Positions 37,111 to 45,553 are shown, counted from the stretch's first letter. The stretch is DNA of 64,000 bases from Oceanobacillus luteolus (GCF_023715655.1 NZ_JAMBON010000002.1:1-64000); one strand, 5' to 3'. Made by a program: numbers and translations. Notes: generated by a model from the sequence alone, not told the origin.

Positions 37111-37200
37111 TTGTTGGATACTGATTTAGTTCCAGGCAGTGCCTTGGGAGCTATTATCATTTCAGTTTCAGTTGTATCAATTACATTTATTTGTTTTTAG
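37111..37200 (+). CDS. 29-aa hydrophobic peptide
   Basis: A TTG-started frame six bases after AAAGGAGG encodes LDTDLVPGSALGAIIISVSV and then VSITFICF. The strong ribosome site supports expression. It is a single membrane helix with no charged tail. It could be a small toxin-like or membrane-modulating peptide; this is inference. Confidence 0.5.
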   Translation: MLDTDLVPGSALGAIIISVSVVSITFICF

Positions 37201-37211
37201 GAGGTGTAAAC

Positions 37212-37430
37212 ATGGGATTAGAACATCCAGCAATTACGCAGATTGAACGTACAGGTTATCCATACAGCGCCAAACGTGAAGATTGGGGCACGGATGGATT
37301 AGGAAATGAAATCTTGTCCGGTGATGAAATTCTAGAATTCATGGAAGAAGTTTATGTAGTTGAAGAGTTGTCGTCTGATGCTAGGGAGATTTTGGAACAG
37401 CATGGAGCGATCTATAAGATTGCAAAATAA
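37212..37430 (+). CDS. YqaI-like phage protein
   Basis: This 72-aa protein starts MGLEHPAITQIERTGYP and has GLGNEILSGDEILEF and EVYVVEELSSDAREILEQHG, a pattern found in small Bacillus phage proteins related to YqaI. An AGGAGGTGTAAAC site precedes the ATG. Function unknown. Confidence 0.65.
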   Translation: MGLEHPAITQIERTGYPYSAKREDWGTDGLGNEILSGDEILEFMEEVYVVEELSSDAREILEQHGAIYKIAK

Positions 37431-37495
37431 AACGAGGACCCTTTTCCAGAGAATCCTCGCAAACAGTTTAATAATCTTACGGTGCTTTTATTATA
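37424..37495 (-). ncRNA. candidate short minus-strand transcript 2
   Basis: The minus strand carries TGGTATAATAAAAG (TATAAT at 37495-37490), then about 30 nt later a hairpin CGAGGA/TCCTCG (37459-37454 with 37438-37433) and TTTTATTTT. The unit would give an RNA near 58 nt. It sits in the gap between two early genes, opposite in strand to both. Confidence 0.45.
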
Positions 37496-37531
37496 CCACA
37501 AATTTAATGAAAGCGTATAGGAGGAATCGGA

Positions 37532-37744
37532 GTGGCTTCTCAATATATCCGTCGTTATGAACGTGAAAAGAAAGAAGGTTTTAGCAAGTTAGAAGCGTTT
37601 GGAATCATCGCTTCTGGTATTGCAATCGGTGGAACATTAGAGGACTTACAAGAATTGGACAGGCATTTTCAAAAAGACTTATACAAATCGGAGGGATTAA
37701 ATAATGAATCAACTACAAAATCAATATCAGCAACAGCAATCTAA
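37532..37744 (+). CDS. hypothetical phage protein, 70 aa
   Basis: A GTG start after AGGAGGAATCGGA gives a 70-aa protein (YIRRYEREKKEGFSKLEAFG, then a small-residue segment IIASGIAIGG). It overlaps the next gene by 41 bp. No family recognised. Confidence 0.6.
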   Translation: MASQYIRRYEREKKEGFSKLEAFGIIASGIAIGGTLEDLQELDRHFQKDLYKSEGLNNESTTKSISATAI

Positions 37745-38648
37745 CGGCGGTGCAATTGCTCAAGCACAGTCCAGCCGTGAAATGGAAGAAGTCAAAGGTC
37801 AAATTTTCATGGCTCGTCAGTTTCCAAGGAATGTATTCCAGTCGGAGCAACGTATCTTAGATAACTGCAAACGACCTTCCTTAGCTCAATCTGCAGTATA
37901 CAGCTATCCAAGAGGAGGGACGAAGGTTGAAGGTCCATCCATTCGATTAGCTGAAGTACTCGCTCAAAACTGGGGTAACGTTTCATTCGGTATTAAGGAA
38001 TTGGAGCAAAAGAACGGTGAATCGGTAGCTATGGCTTATGCGTGGGATTTGGAAACCAACGTTAGACAAGAAAAAGTTTTTTATGTTCCTCACATTAGAT
38101 ACACCAAAAACGGGGTAAAAAAACTGACTGATCCAAGAGATATATATGAAATGGTTGCTAATAACGGAGCTCGTAGGTTAAGAGCTTGCATCCTTGGAAT
38201 CATTCCTGGAGACGTGGTTGATAAAGCTGTAGAAGAATGTAACCGCACATTAAGCGGAAATGGCCAAGGACCACTCAAGGACAGAATAAGCAATGCTCTT
38301 GTTGCATTCAAGGAGCAACATCGAGTTACTCAAGAACAGATAGAAGAAAGATTCGGTTATAACGTTGATGCTTTCACGGAAAGAGATCTACTCGATTTAA
38401 TCAAGATTTTCAACTCACTTAAAGACGGAATGAGTAAAGTTGATGACTGGTTCTCGAAAGAAGTCAAACCTAAGCAAGAATCAAAGCTCACAGAAGCTTT
38501 TGAACAAGATAAAGAGAAAGACACCAAGAAGCAAGAAAAGCCTTCAAAACAAGCGGACAAGCCTAAGAAAGAGGATGTGAAAGCAGATGACGGACCAAGC
38601 CTTGATGACCCTAACACACAAGAACTATTATTCGACGAAATCAAATAA
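37704..38648 (+). CDS. phage protein at the recombinase position (possible annealing protein)
   Basis: The 314-aa protein has a conserved central block (QIFMARQFPRNVFQSEQRIL, YSYPRGGTKVEGPSIRLAEV, AWDLETNVRQEK, DIYEMVANNGARRLRACILG) and a highly charged Lys/Glu C-terminal tail. Proteins with this block are common in Firmicute phages and sit just before an exonuclease gene, as here, which suggests a single-strand annealing or recombination mediator. I do not see a clear RecT or Erf signature, so the role is inferred from position. Confidence 0.6.
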   Translation: MNQLQNQYQQQQSNGGAIAQAQSSREMEEVKGQIFMARQFPRNVFQSEQRILDNCKRPSLAQSAVYSYPRGGTKVEGPSIRLAEVLAQNWGNVSFGIKELEQKNGESVAMAYAWDLETNVRQEKVFYVPHIRYTKNGVKKLTDPRDIYEMVANNGARRLRACILGIIPGDVVDKAVEECNRTLSGNGQGPLKDRISNALVAFKEQHRVTQEQIEERFGYNVDAFTERDLLDLIKIFNSLKDGMSKVDDWFSKEVKPKQESKLTEAFEQDKEKDTKKQEKPSKQADKPKKEDVKADDGPSLDDPNTQELLFDEIK

Positions 38649-39396
38649 TGAATACATGTCTGTAAGTCAATTTAAGAACTGGAATGAATGTGAAGCGAGA
38701 ACTTTAGCAACATTGAAAGGTGAATATGAAGAGCCAACCACTAGCGCCATGCTAGTCGGCTCTTATGTTCACGCAGCGTTTGAAAGTGATGAAGCATTTA
38801 ACCAATTCATTGAAGAGAATAACAGCGCAATATTCAAAGCTCGTGGCGGTAAATATGCAGATTACGAAACAGCTGACCGGATGATTGAAGCGTTGAAAAG
38901 TGACGATTTTGCCATGTTCGCTATGGAAGGTGAAAAGGAACAGATCATGACGGCTGAATTGTTCGGAATGCCTTGGAAAATGAAAGTGGACTCCATCAAT
39001 TACGAAAGGAATATATTCACGGATATAAAGACAACGCAGGACATTCATAAGCGGTACTGGAGCGAGAAATATGATGGCTGGGTATCTTTCATCGAGAAGT
39101 GGGATTACGTTCTCCAGATGGCGATTTACCGCAAAATAATTGAAGCAAATACAGGTCAGTTGTACACACCTTATATTATTGCGGTCAGCAAGGAAAACCC
39201 ACCAAATAAAGCAGTTGTTCATTTTGATGAATCAAGGTTCGAATTTGAATATGAGTATACGGAAATGAAGATGCAGCGCATTTTGGAAGTGAAGCACGGA
39301 GAAATGGATCCAGTATCTTGCGGCAAGTGTGATTACTGCCGAGGAGTGAAGAAGTTGAGTGGAACAATTGAAGTAGGAGCGTTGATTTATGAATAA
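38587..39396 (+). CDS. PD-(D/E)XK-type phage exonuclease
   Basis: This 269-aa protein resembles the RecE/YqaJ-like phage nucleases. It has the opening TLTHKNYYSTKSNNEYMSVS seen in homologues, the core Asp in FGMPWKMKVDSI, and TDIKTT as the D/E-x-K element, then YVLQMAIYRKI with a helical Gln motif. Four cysteines at the end (CGKCDYCRG plus Cys) could bind metal. The start may instead be the ATG at 38605. It overlaps the preceding gene by 62 bp; together they look like a two-component recombination system. Confidence 0.75.
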   Translation: MTDQALMTLTHKNYYSTKSNNEYMSVSQFKNWNECEARTLATLKGEYEEPTTSAMLVGSYVHAAFESDEAFNQFIEENNSAIFKARGGKYADYETADRMIEALKSDDFAMFAMEGEKEQIMTAELFGMPWKMKVDSINYERNIFTDIKTTQDIHKRYWSEKYDGWVSFIEKWDYVLQMAIYRKIIEANTGQLYTPYIIAVSKENPPNKAVVHFDESRFEFEYEYTEMKMQRILEVKHGEMDPVSCGKCDYCRGVKKLSGTIEVGALIYE

Positions 39397-39553
39397 CACA
39401 TCGAACGTCAGACTTCCCGAATGGATGTGGGAGACCGCCAAAGATACAGCGCACTTAAAAGAATTAATCAGAGCTTACATCAATGTACGGTATCCAGGTT
39501 ATACGGTTTTGAAGGTTAGAAATAGGATTGCGGTTTGTGAGATTAATAGATAA
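39389..39553 (+). CDS. hypothetical phage protein, 54 aa
   Basis: A frame overlapping the exonuclease stop by 8 bp encodes MNNTSNVRLPEWMWETAKDT and ends VRNRIAVCEINR. A GGAGCG element lies upstream. It fills the gap before the replication gene. No family recognised. Confidence 0.5.
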   Translation: MNNTSNVRLPEWMWETAKDTAHLKELIRAYINVRYPGYTVLKVRNRIAVCEINR

Positions 39554-39570
39554 TTCAGGAGGTAAAAATC

Positions 39571-40485
39571 ATGGCTGATGTTCAGAAGGAAAACGGATAT
39601 ACGCCTATAGCACACGAGCTACTAGAGGAGATTCCTAAGTACAAATTCAACGGAACTCAATTTAAAATTATTATGGTTGTTTGGAGATACACTTATGGGT
39701 TTCACAGGAAAAGCCATGATTTTTCTCTCTCCTTCCTCACGGATGCTACAGGCGCAGACAAGTCTACTATAAAAAAACAATTAACTAACTTGATCGATGA
39801 CAAAGTTCTCCAAGTAGTTGAAGAAGCTTCATTTAATAAACCTAGAAAGTTAGCATTTAACAAGAATTATCCTGAATGGAAAATACAGAGAACCACACAG
39901 GGTGTCAAAAGTACAGAGGGGGATAAACCTCACCCTCATACAGGGGGGCAAAACACACCCTCACAGGGGGTGGAAACCCCTACTCTACAGGGTGGGGATT
40001 CGCCCCCTCTACAGGGGGCGGTTTGCCCCCCTAAGATAGATATTATTAAAGATACTTCTAAAGATAATATTAAAGATATTACTACTAAGAAATCGCCGGA
40101 AGTTGTTTCTGAAAATATTTTAAATCGGTACATGGAACTAAGAGGACAATATGTGTTTAGTCCAAAAGACGAAATGGCTGCTAAAGAAATTGCTCTCTCT
40201 GGCATTCCTGCTAAAGATGCTATTCAGTACCTTGAGGAAAAATTCCAAGATTATGAGAAAAACAAACGTCATAGCAGGGATAAGATAAACGCTTTAAGCT
40301 ACTGCGTTGGTTATATATTAGATCGCTATCACGATAGCAAGGAGAGTGAAATAAATGGCGAAGGGGTTTCAAAGTATAGCAGAGGTTATGAAAAGCAGGG
40401 ATATTCAAGAAATTCTGGCAAGAGCTCAAGCTATGAGCAACAAATACGAGAACTCGAACTCGCAAACCAAGCCTTCGGACGTTGA
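39571..40485 (+). CDS. phage replication initiator (RepO-like N-terminus)
   Basis: The 304-aa protein has an N-terminal winged-helix of the phage replication protein O type (GYTPIAHELLEEIPKYKFNG, then TQFKIIMVVWRYTYGF and ATGADKSTIKKQLTNL). A low-complexity middle (about residues 110-150) is encoded by the iteron-like DNA at 39911-40030. The C-terminus probably contacts the helicase loader encoded next. It would open the phage origin. Confidence 0.85.
   Translation: MADVQKENGYTPIAHELLEEIPKYKFNGTQFKIIMVVWRYTYGFHRKSHDFSLSFLTDATGADKSTIKKQLTNLIDDKVLQVVEEASFNKPRKLAFNKNYPEWKIQRTTQGVKSTEGDKPHPHTGGQNTPSQGVETPTLQGGDSPPLQGAVCPPKIDIIKDTSKDNIKDITTKKSPEVVSENILNRYMELRGQYVFSPKDEMAAKEIALSGIPAKDAIQYLEEKFQDYEKNKRHSRDKINALSYCVGYILDRYHDSKESEINGEGVSKYSRGYEKQGYSRNSGKSSSYEQQIRELELANQAFGR
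39911..40030 (+). repeat. iteron-like repeats in the initiator gene, candidate phage origin
   Basis: Five copies of a G-rich word built on ACAGGGGG start at 39913 (ACAGAGGGGG), 39940, 39963, 39987 and 40011, spaced 27, 23, 24 and 24 bp. The later ones are followed by a C-rich arm (for example GGGGGCGGTTTGCCCCC), so they are partly palindromic. Iterons inside the initiator gene are the layout of lambdoid origins. Confidence 0.65.
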
Positions 40486-41317
40486 GTGTGAAGCTTGTAA
40501 TGATACCGGAGGCATTATTGATAAAGTCTACGATGAGGATTACGGACGAGAAGTGGATATTTACAGACCGTGCCATTGCCAAAAAACAAAAAGCTTAAAA
40601 AACAGATTTAAAAACGCTTTAATTCCTGATGAATTCAAAGAAGCAAGATTCGATAACTACGAACAAAACAGTGAAGCACAAAAAACTCTGTATAAAGCCA
40701 TACAAGAGTATTTGAAAGGATTTCCATCCATCATCAAGGACAAGCCAGAACACAACAGTTTGGGATTTATCGCAGTATTCGGAGAAAGTCGTATTCGCTT
40801 GCTATCCGGTGAGGCGAAATACAAAGCGAAATCAGAGCATAACAACTTTGGTCTTGGAAAGACTCACCTGCAAATGGCGGCTGCAAAATGGATATTAAAC
40901 CGGATTCGGGTACGTGATGAAATTGCTCCAGGACAATTTTCAAGATTTGATAGAGGAGCCAGAGTGCTTTGTGTATCGGATATCACTTTCATGGACGATT
41001 TAACTAATGCTCGAATGGCTGGCGATGGCGGTGAAACACTTAGAAACCTTCTTGATAGTGCAATAAATGCAGATGTGCTCGTTTGGGATGATCTAGGAAA
41101 AGCCAAATGGTCCGAATCAAAAGAAGGTCTATATTACCAAATCATCAATGAGCGGTACTTGCATAAACGTCCGATTCTCTTTAGCTCCAATGAAGATGCT
41201 GGAACGTTGAGTGACAAAATCGGTTATGCAGCATCCAGTAGATTGCTAGGGATGTGTGGAGATAGATTGTATCGGGTTGAAGGTGAAGATTACAGATTAC
41301 GGAAGGGGAGCCATTAA
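40355..41317 (+). CDS. DnaC/DnaI-like helicase loader
   Basis: The 320-aa AAA+ protein has a zinc-binding N-terminal part (Cys45, Cys48 in CEACNDTGG; Cys73, Cys75 in CHCQ), P-loop GLGKTH at residues 166-171, Walker B VLVWDDLGKAKW and sensor ILFSSNEDAG. The usual first Gly of the P-loop is replaced (NNFGLGKT) and an extra charged stretch precedes it. It overlaps the initiator gene by 131 bp but has its own GGAGAG site. It would load the host DnaB-type helicase at the phage origin. Confidence 0.85.
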   Translation: MAKGFQSIAEVMKSRDIQEILARAQAMSNKYENSNSQTKPSDVECEACNDTGGIIDKVYDEDYGREVDIYRPCHCQKTKSLKNRFKNALIPDEFKEARFDNYEQNSEAQKTLYKAIQEYLKGFPSIIKDKPEHNSLGFIAVFGESRIRLLSGEAKYKAKSEHNNFGLGKTHLQMAAAKWILNRIRVRDEIAPGQFSRFDRGARVLCVSDITFMDDLTNARMAGDGGETLRNLLDSAINADVLVWDDLGKAKWSESKEGLYYQIINERYLHKRPILFSSNEDAGTLSDKIGYAASSRLLGMCGDRLYRVEGEDYRLRKGSH

Positions 41318-41482
41318 ATGAAAACCTGCATCAGATGCGGCCGTGAACTCAAAGACAAGAAAAGCATCGAGCGTAAATTCGGGCCGAAGTGCTATGAAAA
41401 ATATAAAAAAGAACTGGAAGAAATCGGTACTCCAGATAATCAAATGGTGATTGATGAAGTGATTGAGGGGGATGCGGTGTGA
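41318..41482 (+). CDS. 54-aa zinc-ribbon-like protein
   Basis: The peptide begins MKTCIRCGRELKDKKSIERK and continues FGPKCYEKY, the layout of the small DUF6011-like phage proteins with three to four cysteines. A GGGGAG site precedes the ATG and the stop overlaps the YopX gene by 4 bp. Confidence 0.65.
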   Translation: MKTCIRCGRELKDKKSIERKFGPKCYEKYKKELEEIGTPDNQMVIDEVIEGDAV

Positions 41483-41880
41483 GGGAGATTAAGTTTAGAG
41501 CGTGGTTCACTGATAAAAAACAAATGAAATTTGTAGCAATGCACAATGTTTACCCTGGAAATACATCATATTTCTATTTGTCTCCTATGCCAATGAGTGA
41601 CTACGAACCTATTGAACTCATGCAGTGGACAGGCCTAACAGATAAAAATGGAACAGGTATTTATGAGGGGGATATCTTGACTGACCACGGAGAAGAAGGT
41701 CCTCTGTATGTTGAATATTCAAATGAACATGCAGCATTTGTATTCGTCGATAAGTTTGATCCTTTCGGTGTAACTCGTTATACAACACTTCAAATAAGCT
41801 ATGAACAATTCGAAATTATAGGAAATATATTTGAGGACGGTGAGTTGCTAAATGATTGTGTCCTATCAAAAGCCGATTGA
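41479..41880 (+). CDS. YopX-family phage protein
   Basis: The 133-aa protein has the YopX marks REIKFRAWFTDKKQM, LMQWTGLTDKNGTGIYEGDI and FEIIGNIFED. YopX proteins are widespread in Firmicute phages and their role is unknown. It begins with GTG overlapping the previous stop, after a GAGGGGGATGC site. Confidence 0.88.
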   Translation: MREIKFRAWFTDKKQMKFVAMHNVYPGNTSYFYLSPMPMSDYEPIELMQWTGLTDKNGTGIYEGDILTDHGEEGPLYVEYSNEHAAFVFVDKFDPFGVTRYTTLQISYEQFEIIGNIFEDGELLNDCVLSKAD

Positions 41881-42406
41881 ATTTGTGAATAAGTGCGGTT
41901 GCATAGTTGACTATGATGAATTAGAAAAAGCGATTTTATGGTATTCAGAGAAGCCGGTAACAAGGTTAAAAACAATTTATATGCATGGAAGATACCCTGC
42001 TGTTTCGATACATGAAGAAAAATTACACGTACACCGATTGCTCATGATGTACTGGGAAAACAGAATTTTACCAAGGGAAGAGCAAGTGCATCATAAAGAC
42101 GAAAACAAACTGAACGCTCTCCGAGAAAATTTAGAAGTCATTTACGAGGGTGAACATCAGTCGCTTCATAATAAAGGCAGAAAATTTACAGATGAACACA
42201 GGAAAAAGATAGGAATAGCGAACAAAAAGCGAAAAGGATTGAAAATGAAAAAACAACACAATATTCCTGTTGAAGAATTAAGAACACACTTACAAAGCGG
42301 AAAAAGCATCAACTGGATAGCAAAACACTATAGCGTAGACTGGTCAACTATAAAAAATAGGATTAACGAAAATCCAGAGCTGTTAGAAGGTGAATCCAAT
42401 GTGTAA
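41852..42406 (+). CDS. HNH-type endonuclease with NUMOD3 and helix-turn-helix
   Basis: This 184-aa protein has an HNH core (HVHRLLMMYW, QVHHKDENKLNALRENLEVI), a NUMOD3 segment (GRKFTDEHRKKIGIANKKRK) and a C-terminal helix-turn-helix (SINWIAKHYSVDWSTIKNRI). The layout is that of free-standing homing endonucleases of phages. It overlaps YopX by 29 bp. Its target is unknown; the group I intron of this prophage is 9 kb away. Confidence 0.8.
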   Translation: MIVSYQKPIEFVNKCGCIVDYDELEKAILWYSEKPVTRLKTIYMHGRYPAVSIHEEKLHVHRLLMMYWENRILPREEQVHHKDENKLNALRENLEVIYEGEHQSLHNKGRKFTDEHRKKIGIANKKRKGLKMKKQHNIPVEELRTHLQSGKSINWIAKHYSVDWSTIKNRINENPELLEGESNV

Positions 42407-42569
42407 AACCTGCAACGGAACAGGCGGCATCCATACAGAACACAGCTGGGGCTTACAGATTCAACCTTGCCCCAGCACCAATTGCAACGTGAATGACAGA
42501 TTAAGAGAAGAATCGATCGCTTACGTACAGCAGATGTTAACGGAATTAAGGGGGCGTGAGTCTGCATGA
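42399..42569 (+). CDS. 56-aa zinc-knuckle protein
   Basis: The peptide starts MCKTCNGTGGIHTEHSWG and includes CPSTNCN, a DnaJ-like CxxCxGxG module with a second Cys pair. A GAAGGTGAATCC site precedes the ATG. It overlaps its neighbours at both ends, as usual in this operon. Confidence 0.6.
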   Translation: MCKTCNGTGGIHTEHSWGLQIQPCPSTNCNVNDRLREESIAYVQQMLTELRGRESA

Positions 42570-42868
42570 TAACCACTTATCCAACATTACTGAAGAAAAC
42601 AAGAGCACGAGACAACGTTATTATCCTAGACGATTTAGAGTTTGTATTTCCAAAGGAACAGCTGGAAGCAATCACTAACGCATTCAACGAAGGCTTGGAG
42701 GTTGAAGAAATCGCCAAGCTGCATAAAAGGCATCAAGATGAAGTGTTTCTGGCGCTTTTCCACCAAGCAAGAGGAGGCAAAGTCAAACGGAGGACATACC
42801 GAAAATCGACGTTGCTTGTGCCTGGGAAAGTGCAGTTGGAGAGGGAGAGGCGGAAAAAGTGCAACTAG
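42566..42868 (+). CDS. hypothetical phage protein, 100 aa
   Basis: The 100-aa protein has a helical middle (KEQLEAITNAFNEGLEVEEI, AKLHKRHQDEVFLALFHQAR) that looks like a helix-turn-helix, and a very basic C-terminus. It may bind nucleic acid. It overlaps the methyltransferase start by 10 bp. Confidence 0.6.
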   Translation: MITTYPTLLKKTRARDNVIILDDLEFVFPKEQLEAITNAFNEGLEVEEIAKLHKRHQDEVFLALFHQARGGKVKRRTYRKSTLLVPGKVQLERERRKKCN

Positions 42869-44103
42869 ATTTATTCAGAGAAATCATAGTAGACAACTTT
42901 GCAGGCGGCGGTGGTGCATCTACTGGGATTGAAATGGCGACGGGTTTAAATGTCGATATTGCAATTAACCATGACCCAGATGCAATTGCAATGCATAAGG
43001 CTAACCATCCTGATACAGAGCACTACCTTGAATCGGTTTGGGATATTGACCCCGTGGAAGTCGTCAGAAACCGGAGAGTAGGGCTTGCATGGTTTTCTCC
43101 TGACTGTACACACTTTTCTAAAGCCAAGGGCGGTAAACCAGTCAAGAAAGAAGTACGGGGACTTGCTTGGGTGGCATTAAGGTGGGCGGCAACTGTGCGC
43201 CCCAGAGTGATCATACTGGAAAACGTCGAAGAATTTAAGACATGGGGACCATTGAAGGACGGTAGACCGGACCCAAACCGAATAGGTTACACATTCAAAT
43301 CGTTTAATAAGCAACTGAAAGACCAAGGTTATGAAATCGAATGGAAAGTGCTAAAAGCTTGTGATTATGGCGCACCAACTACAAGACAGCGATTGTTCAT
43401 GATTGCAAGGAATGACGGAAAACAGATTGAATGGCCTGAACCTACACACGGCGCACCGGATGAAGTAAATGTGCAGCTGGGGTTAAAGAAGCCATACCGA
43501 ACAGCCGGAGAAATCATTGATTGGTCCATTCCAGCGCCGAGTATTTTTACTCGTAAGAAGCCATTAGTTGAAAACACCATGATACGCATCAAGCGAGGAA
43601 TACAGAAATTCATTATCGAGCAAGAACCTTACATTGTGAATGATAAAGCGCACTTTATTCAGCATTACTATACGCACCAAGGTGATGAGGTTAGGGGTAG
43701 TGGACTGGACGAACCACTGGCAACTATACCTACTGCAAACCGATTCGGATTAGTCAGTGCTTTCCTTACAAAATATTACGGTCAGGGTGTTGGACAGTCG
43801 CTAAACGAACCAATTCACACCATACCGACAAAAGATAGATTCGGACTCGTAACGGTTGGAAGCAAGAACTACAGAATAACAGATATTGGAATGAGAATGT
43901 TGCAACCGCATGAATTATTTGCGGCCCAAGGATTTCCGGAAGAATACATCATTGATCGTGACTATGAAGGCAAGCGATACCCGAAAACTCAGCAAGTGGC
44001 AAGGGTAGGGAATTCAGTTCCACCACCATTTGCAGAAGCGCTTGTAAGAGCAAACCTGCCTGAATTATGTTCTGAAAAGTCCAAGTATAAAGAAGTGGTT
44101 TAA
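42859..44103 (+). CDS. phage DNA (cytosine-5) methyltransferase
   Basis: The 414-aa enzyme has motif I DNFAGGGGASTG, motif IV with catalytic Cys83 in SPDCTHFSKAKGG (in place of the usual PPCQ-FS), motif VI ENV, motif VIII TRQRLFMIA, a target-recognition region with two similar segments (GLDEPLATIPTANRFGLVSA and the IHTIPTKDRFGLVTV-like repeat), and motif X VGNSVPPPFAEAL. It starts with GTG. No cognate restriction enzyme is adjacent, so it probably protects phage DNA from host restriction. Confidence 0.9.
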   Translation: MQLDLFREIIVDNFAGGGGASTGIEMATGLNVDIAINHDPDAIAMHKANHPDTEHYLESVWDIDPVEVVRNRRVGLAWFSPDCTHFSKAKGGKPVKKEVRGLAWVALRWAATVRPRVIILENVEEFKTWGPLKDGRPDPNRIGYTFKSFNKQLKDQGYEIEWKVLKACDYGAPTTRQRLFMIARNDGKQIEWPEPTHGAPDEVNVQLGLKKPYRTAGEIIDWSIPAPSIFTRKKPLVENTMIRIKRGIQKFIIEQEPYIVNDKAHFIQHYYTHQGDEVRGSGLDEPLATIPTANRFGLVSAFLTKYYGQGVGQSLNEPIHTIPTKDRFGLVTVGSKNYRITDIGMRMLQPHELFAAQGFPEEYIIDRDYEGKRYPKTQQVARVGNSVPPPFAEALVRANLPELCSEKSKYKEVV

Positions 44104-44114
44104 GGAGTGATTAC

Positions 44115-44393
44115 ATGAAACTTGATCAAGCCAAGAGTCAGCTCAGATACGCTCTAAGAAATCAGAAAACGATTAGTATTCCTAAGCTACAAGAAATCCT
44201 GCAATCGATGAATTTTAGCTTTGAGGATAACAAGAGTAAAGAAGTGAAGTATCTGCGGGCAGAAATTAAAAAGCTAAATCAATTGAAAGTGCTCCGAGAG
44301 AAGAAGGGTGTTCCAACGAAAATTAAGTATGACGGCAATGTTTATGCTCTAGTGCATGGTGATTATATAAACGGAAATAAACGGAGGGGTTAG
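44115..44393 (+). CDS. hypothetical phage protein, 92 aa
   Basis: A basic helical protein (LDQAKSQLRYALRNQKTISI, then KYLRAEIKKLNQLKVLREKK) with an AAGGAGTGATTAC site. No family recognised. Confidence 0.6.
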   Translation: MKLDQAKSQLRYALRNQKTISIPKLQEILQSMNFSFEDNKSKEVKYLRAEIKKLNQLKVLREKKGVPTKIKYDGNVYALVHGDYINGNKRRG

Positions 44394-44394
44394 G

Positions 44395-44712
44395 ATGAGT
44401 GAACGGTTGGAAGAATTGGTTCAAGATTTATCCAGTAACAAATTAGAGTTAGCTGAGTTCATTAATGACTATTACCTCATGAAAGATCGTGTGGAGGAAT
44501 TGGAAGAAGCGGTAAAGGCTTATAAAGAAGCAAAAGATTGGTTGAAAGAAGTACAAGATAACGTTGACAAGATGGAAAGTGTTTTAGAGGAAAATGAACG
44601 CTACAAACAAGCATTGGAAGAAGTCTTGATTACAGATGAATTCGAAGATCCCCAAGATTATATAGACCGAATAGTTACTAAGGCATCTGAAGCATTGGAG
44701 CAAGAAAAATGA
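44395..44712 (+). CDS. coiled-coil phage protein, 105 aa
   Basis: The protein is mostly an acidic coiled coil (about residues 30-85, DRVEELEEAVKAYKEAKDW and onward). A GGAGGGGTTAGG site precedes the ATG. It overlaps the next gene by 4 bp. Function unknown. Confidence 0.65.
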   Translation: MSERLEELVQDLSSNKLELAEFINDYYLMKDRVEELEEAVKAYKEAKDWLKEVQDNVDKMESVLEENERYKQALEEVLITDEFEDPQDYIDRIVTKASEALEQEK

Positions 44713-44921
44713 ATAGCGTCAAGGATGCTAAATTAGTTTATGAATTTGAAGAATGTAATTTAACTCCTGAAATGATTGTGGCAATTGATTCACTTATCAA
44801 TCGGATTAGTGAACTAGAAAAAATACGTCAATTCTACGCAGACCCAACTATCTACGATTCCCGTCACGGCATGGCCATACTCAAAGACTGTGGAGATAAA
44901 GCGAGGGAGGGGTTGAAGTGA
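44709..44921 (+). CDS. hypothetical phage protein, 70 aa
   Basis: A 70-aa protein (LTPEMIVAIDSLINRISELE, then DSRHGMAILKDCGDKAREGL) overlapping both neighbours by 4 bp. No family recognised. Confidence 0.6.
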   Translation: MNSVKDAKLVYEFEECNLTPEMIVAIDSLINRISELEKIRQFYADPTIYDSRHGMAILKDCGDKAREGLK

Positions 44922-45553
44922 GACAGCCCACCGATATTTGCTGGCACTGTGGGATAAAACGTAGTGATTCAGAGGTCACACGGACTGGAAGCTTTCTATG
45001 TAAAGGTTGCCATGATGCTTACTTTAAATACTTGAGCATGAAGGTAAAAGGAGATGAAAGATGGGTGGAATTAAAAGATAGAATTCTAGAATTATCCAAC
45101 AAAGGATTAAAACCGAAAGAAATTGCAAAAGAACTTAAAGTAACTCCACAAACGGTTTACACATATCGCTCTCAGTTAGGGATAAGTGGAAAAAGGCGGG
45201 TAAAGGAAATGGTTGAAATCAATTCTAAAGTTAACCAGGAGGCTAGGGGGATGGATTATCAAAAGGAAATTGAAGACTTGCATAAACAGTTGGAAGAGGA
45301 ACGATCAAGACATAAAACTAGAGAGCAAGAATTGCAATCTAGAATCAAGGAGCACATAAGAGCACTGGAAGATGCAGAAGCAAGAAATCTTGAATTGGAA
45401 GCAAACGCTAAGTTGAAAGAGATGAAAGAACCTAAAGCAGTCACTGATATTTATAAACAGGAATTTGAGCGCGAGAAACAAAAGCATGATGCACTTCTAA
45501 AATATCTAATGATCATAAACGGGGAGGTAAATTCAAATGAGAGAATCTCTTGA
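44918..45553 (+). CDS. zinc-finger, helix-turn-helix and coiled-coil phage protein
   Basis: The 211-aa protein has an N-terminal four-Cys zinc finger (CWHCG and CKGCH), a helix-turn-helix (NKGLKPKEIAKELKVTPQTV) and a long charged coiled coil (about residues 115-195). It begins with GTG after a GGGAGGGG site. It may be a DNA-binding regulator; the family is not recognised. Confidence 0.65.
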   Translation: MRQPTDICWHCGIKRSDSEVTRTGSFLCKGCHDAYFKYLSMKVKGDERWVELKDRILELSNKGLKPKEIAKELKVTPQTVYTYRSQLGISGKRRVKEMVEINSKVNQEARGMDYQKEIEDLHKQLEEERSRHKTREQELQSRIKEHIRALEDAEARNLELEANAKLKEMKEPKAVTDIYKQEFEREKQKHDALLKYLMIINGEVNSNERIS

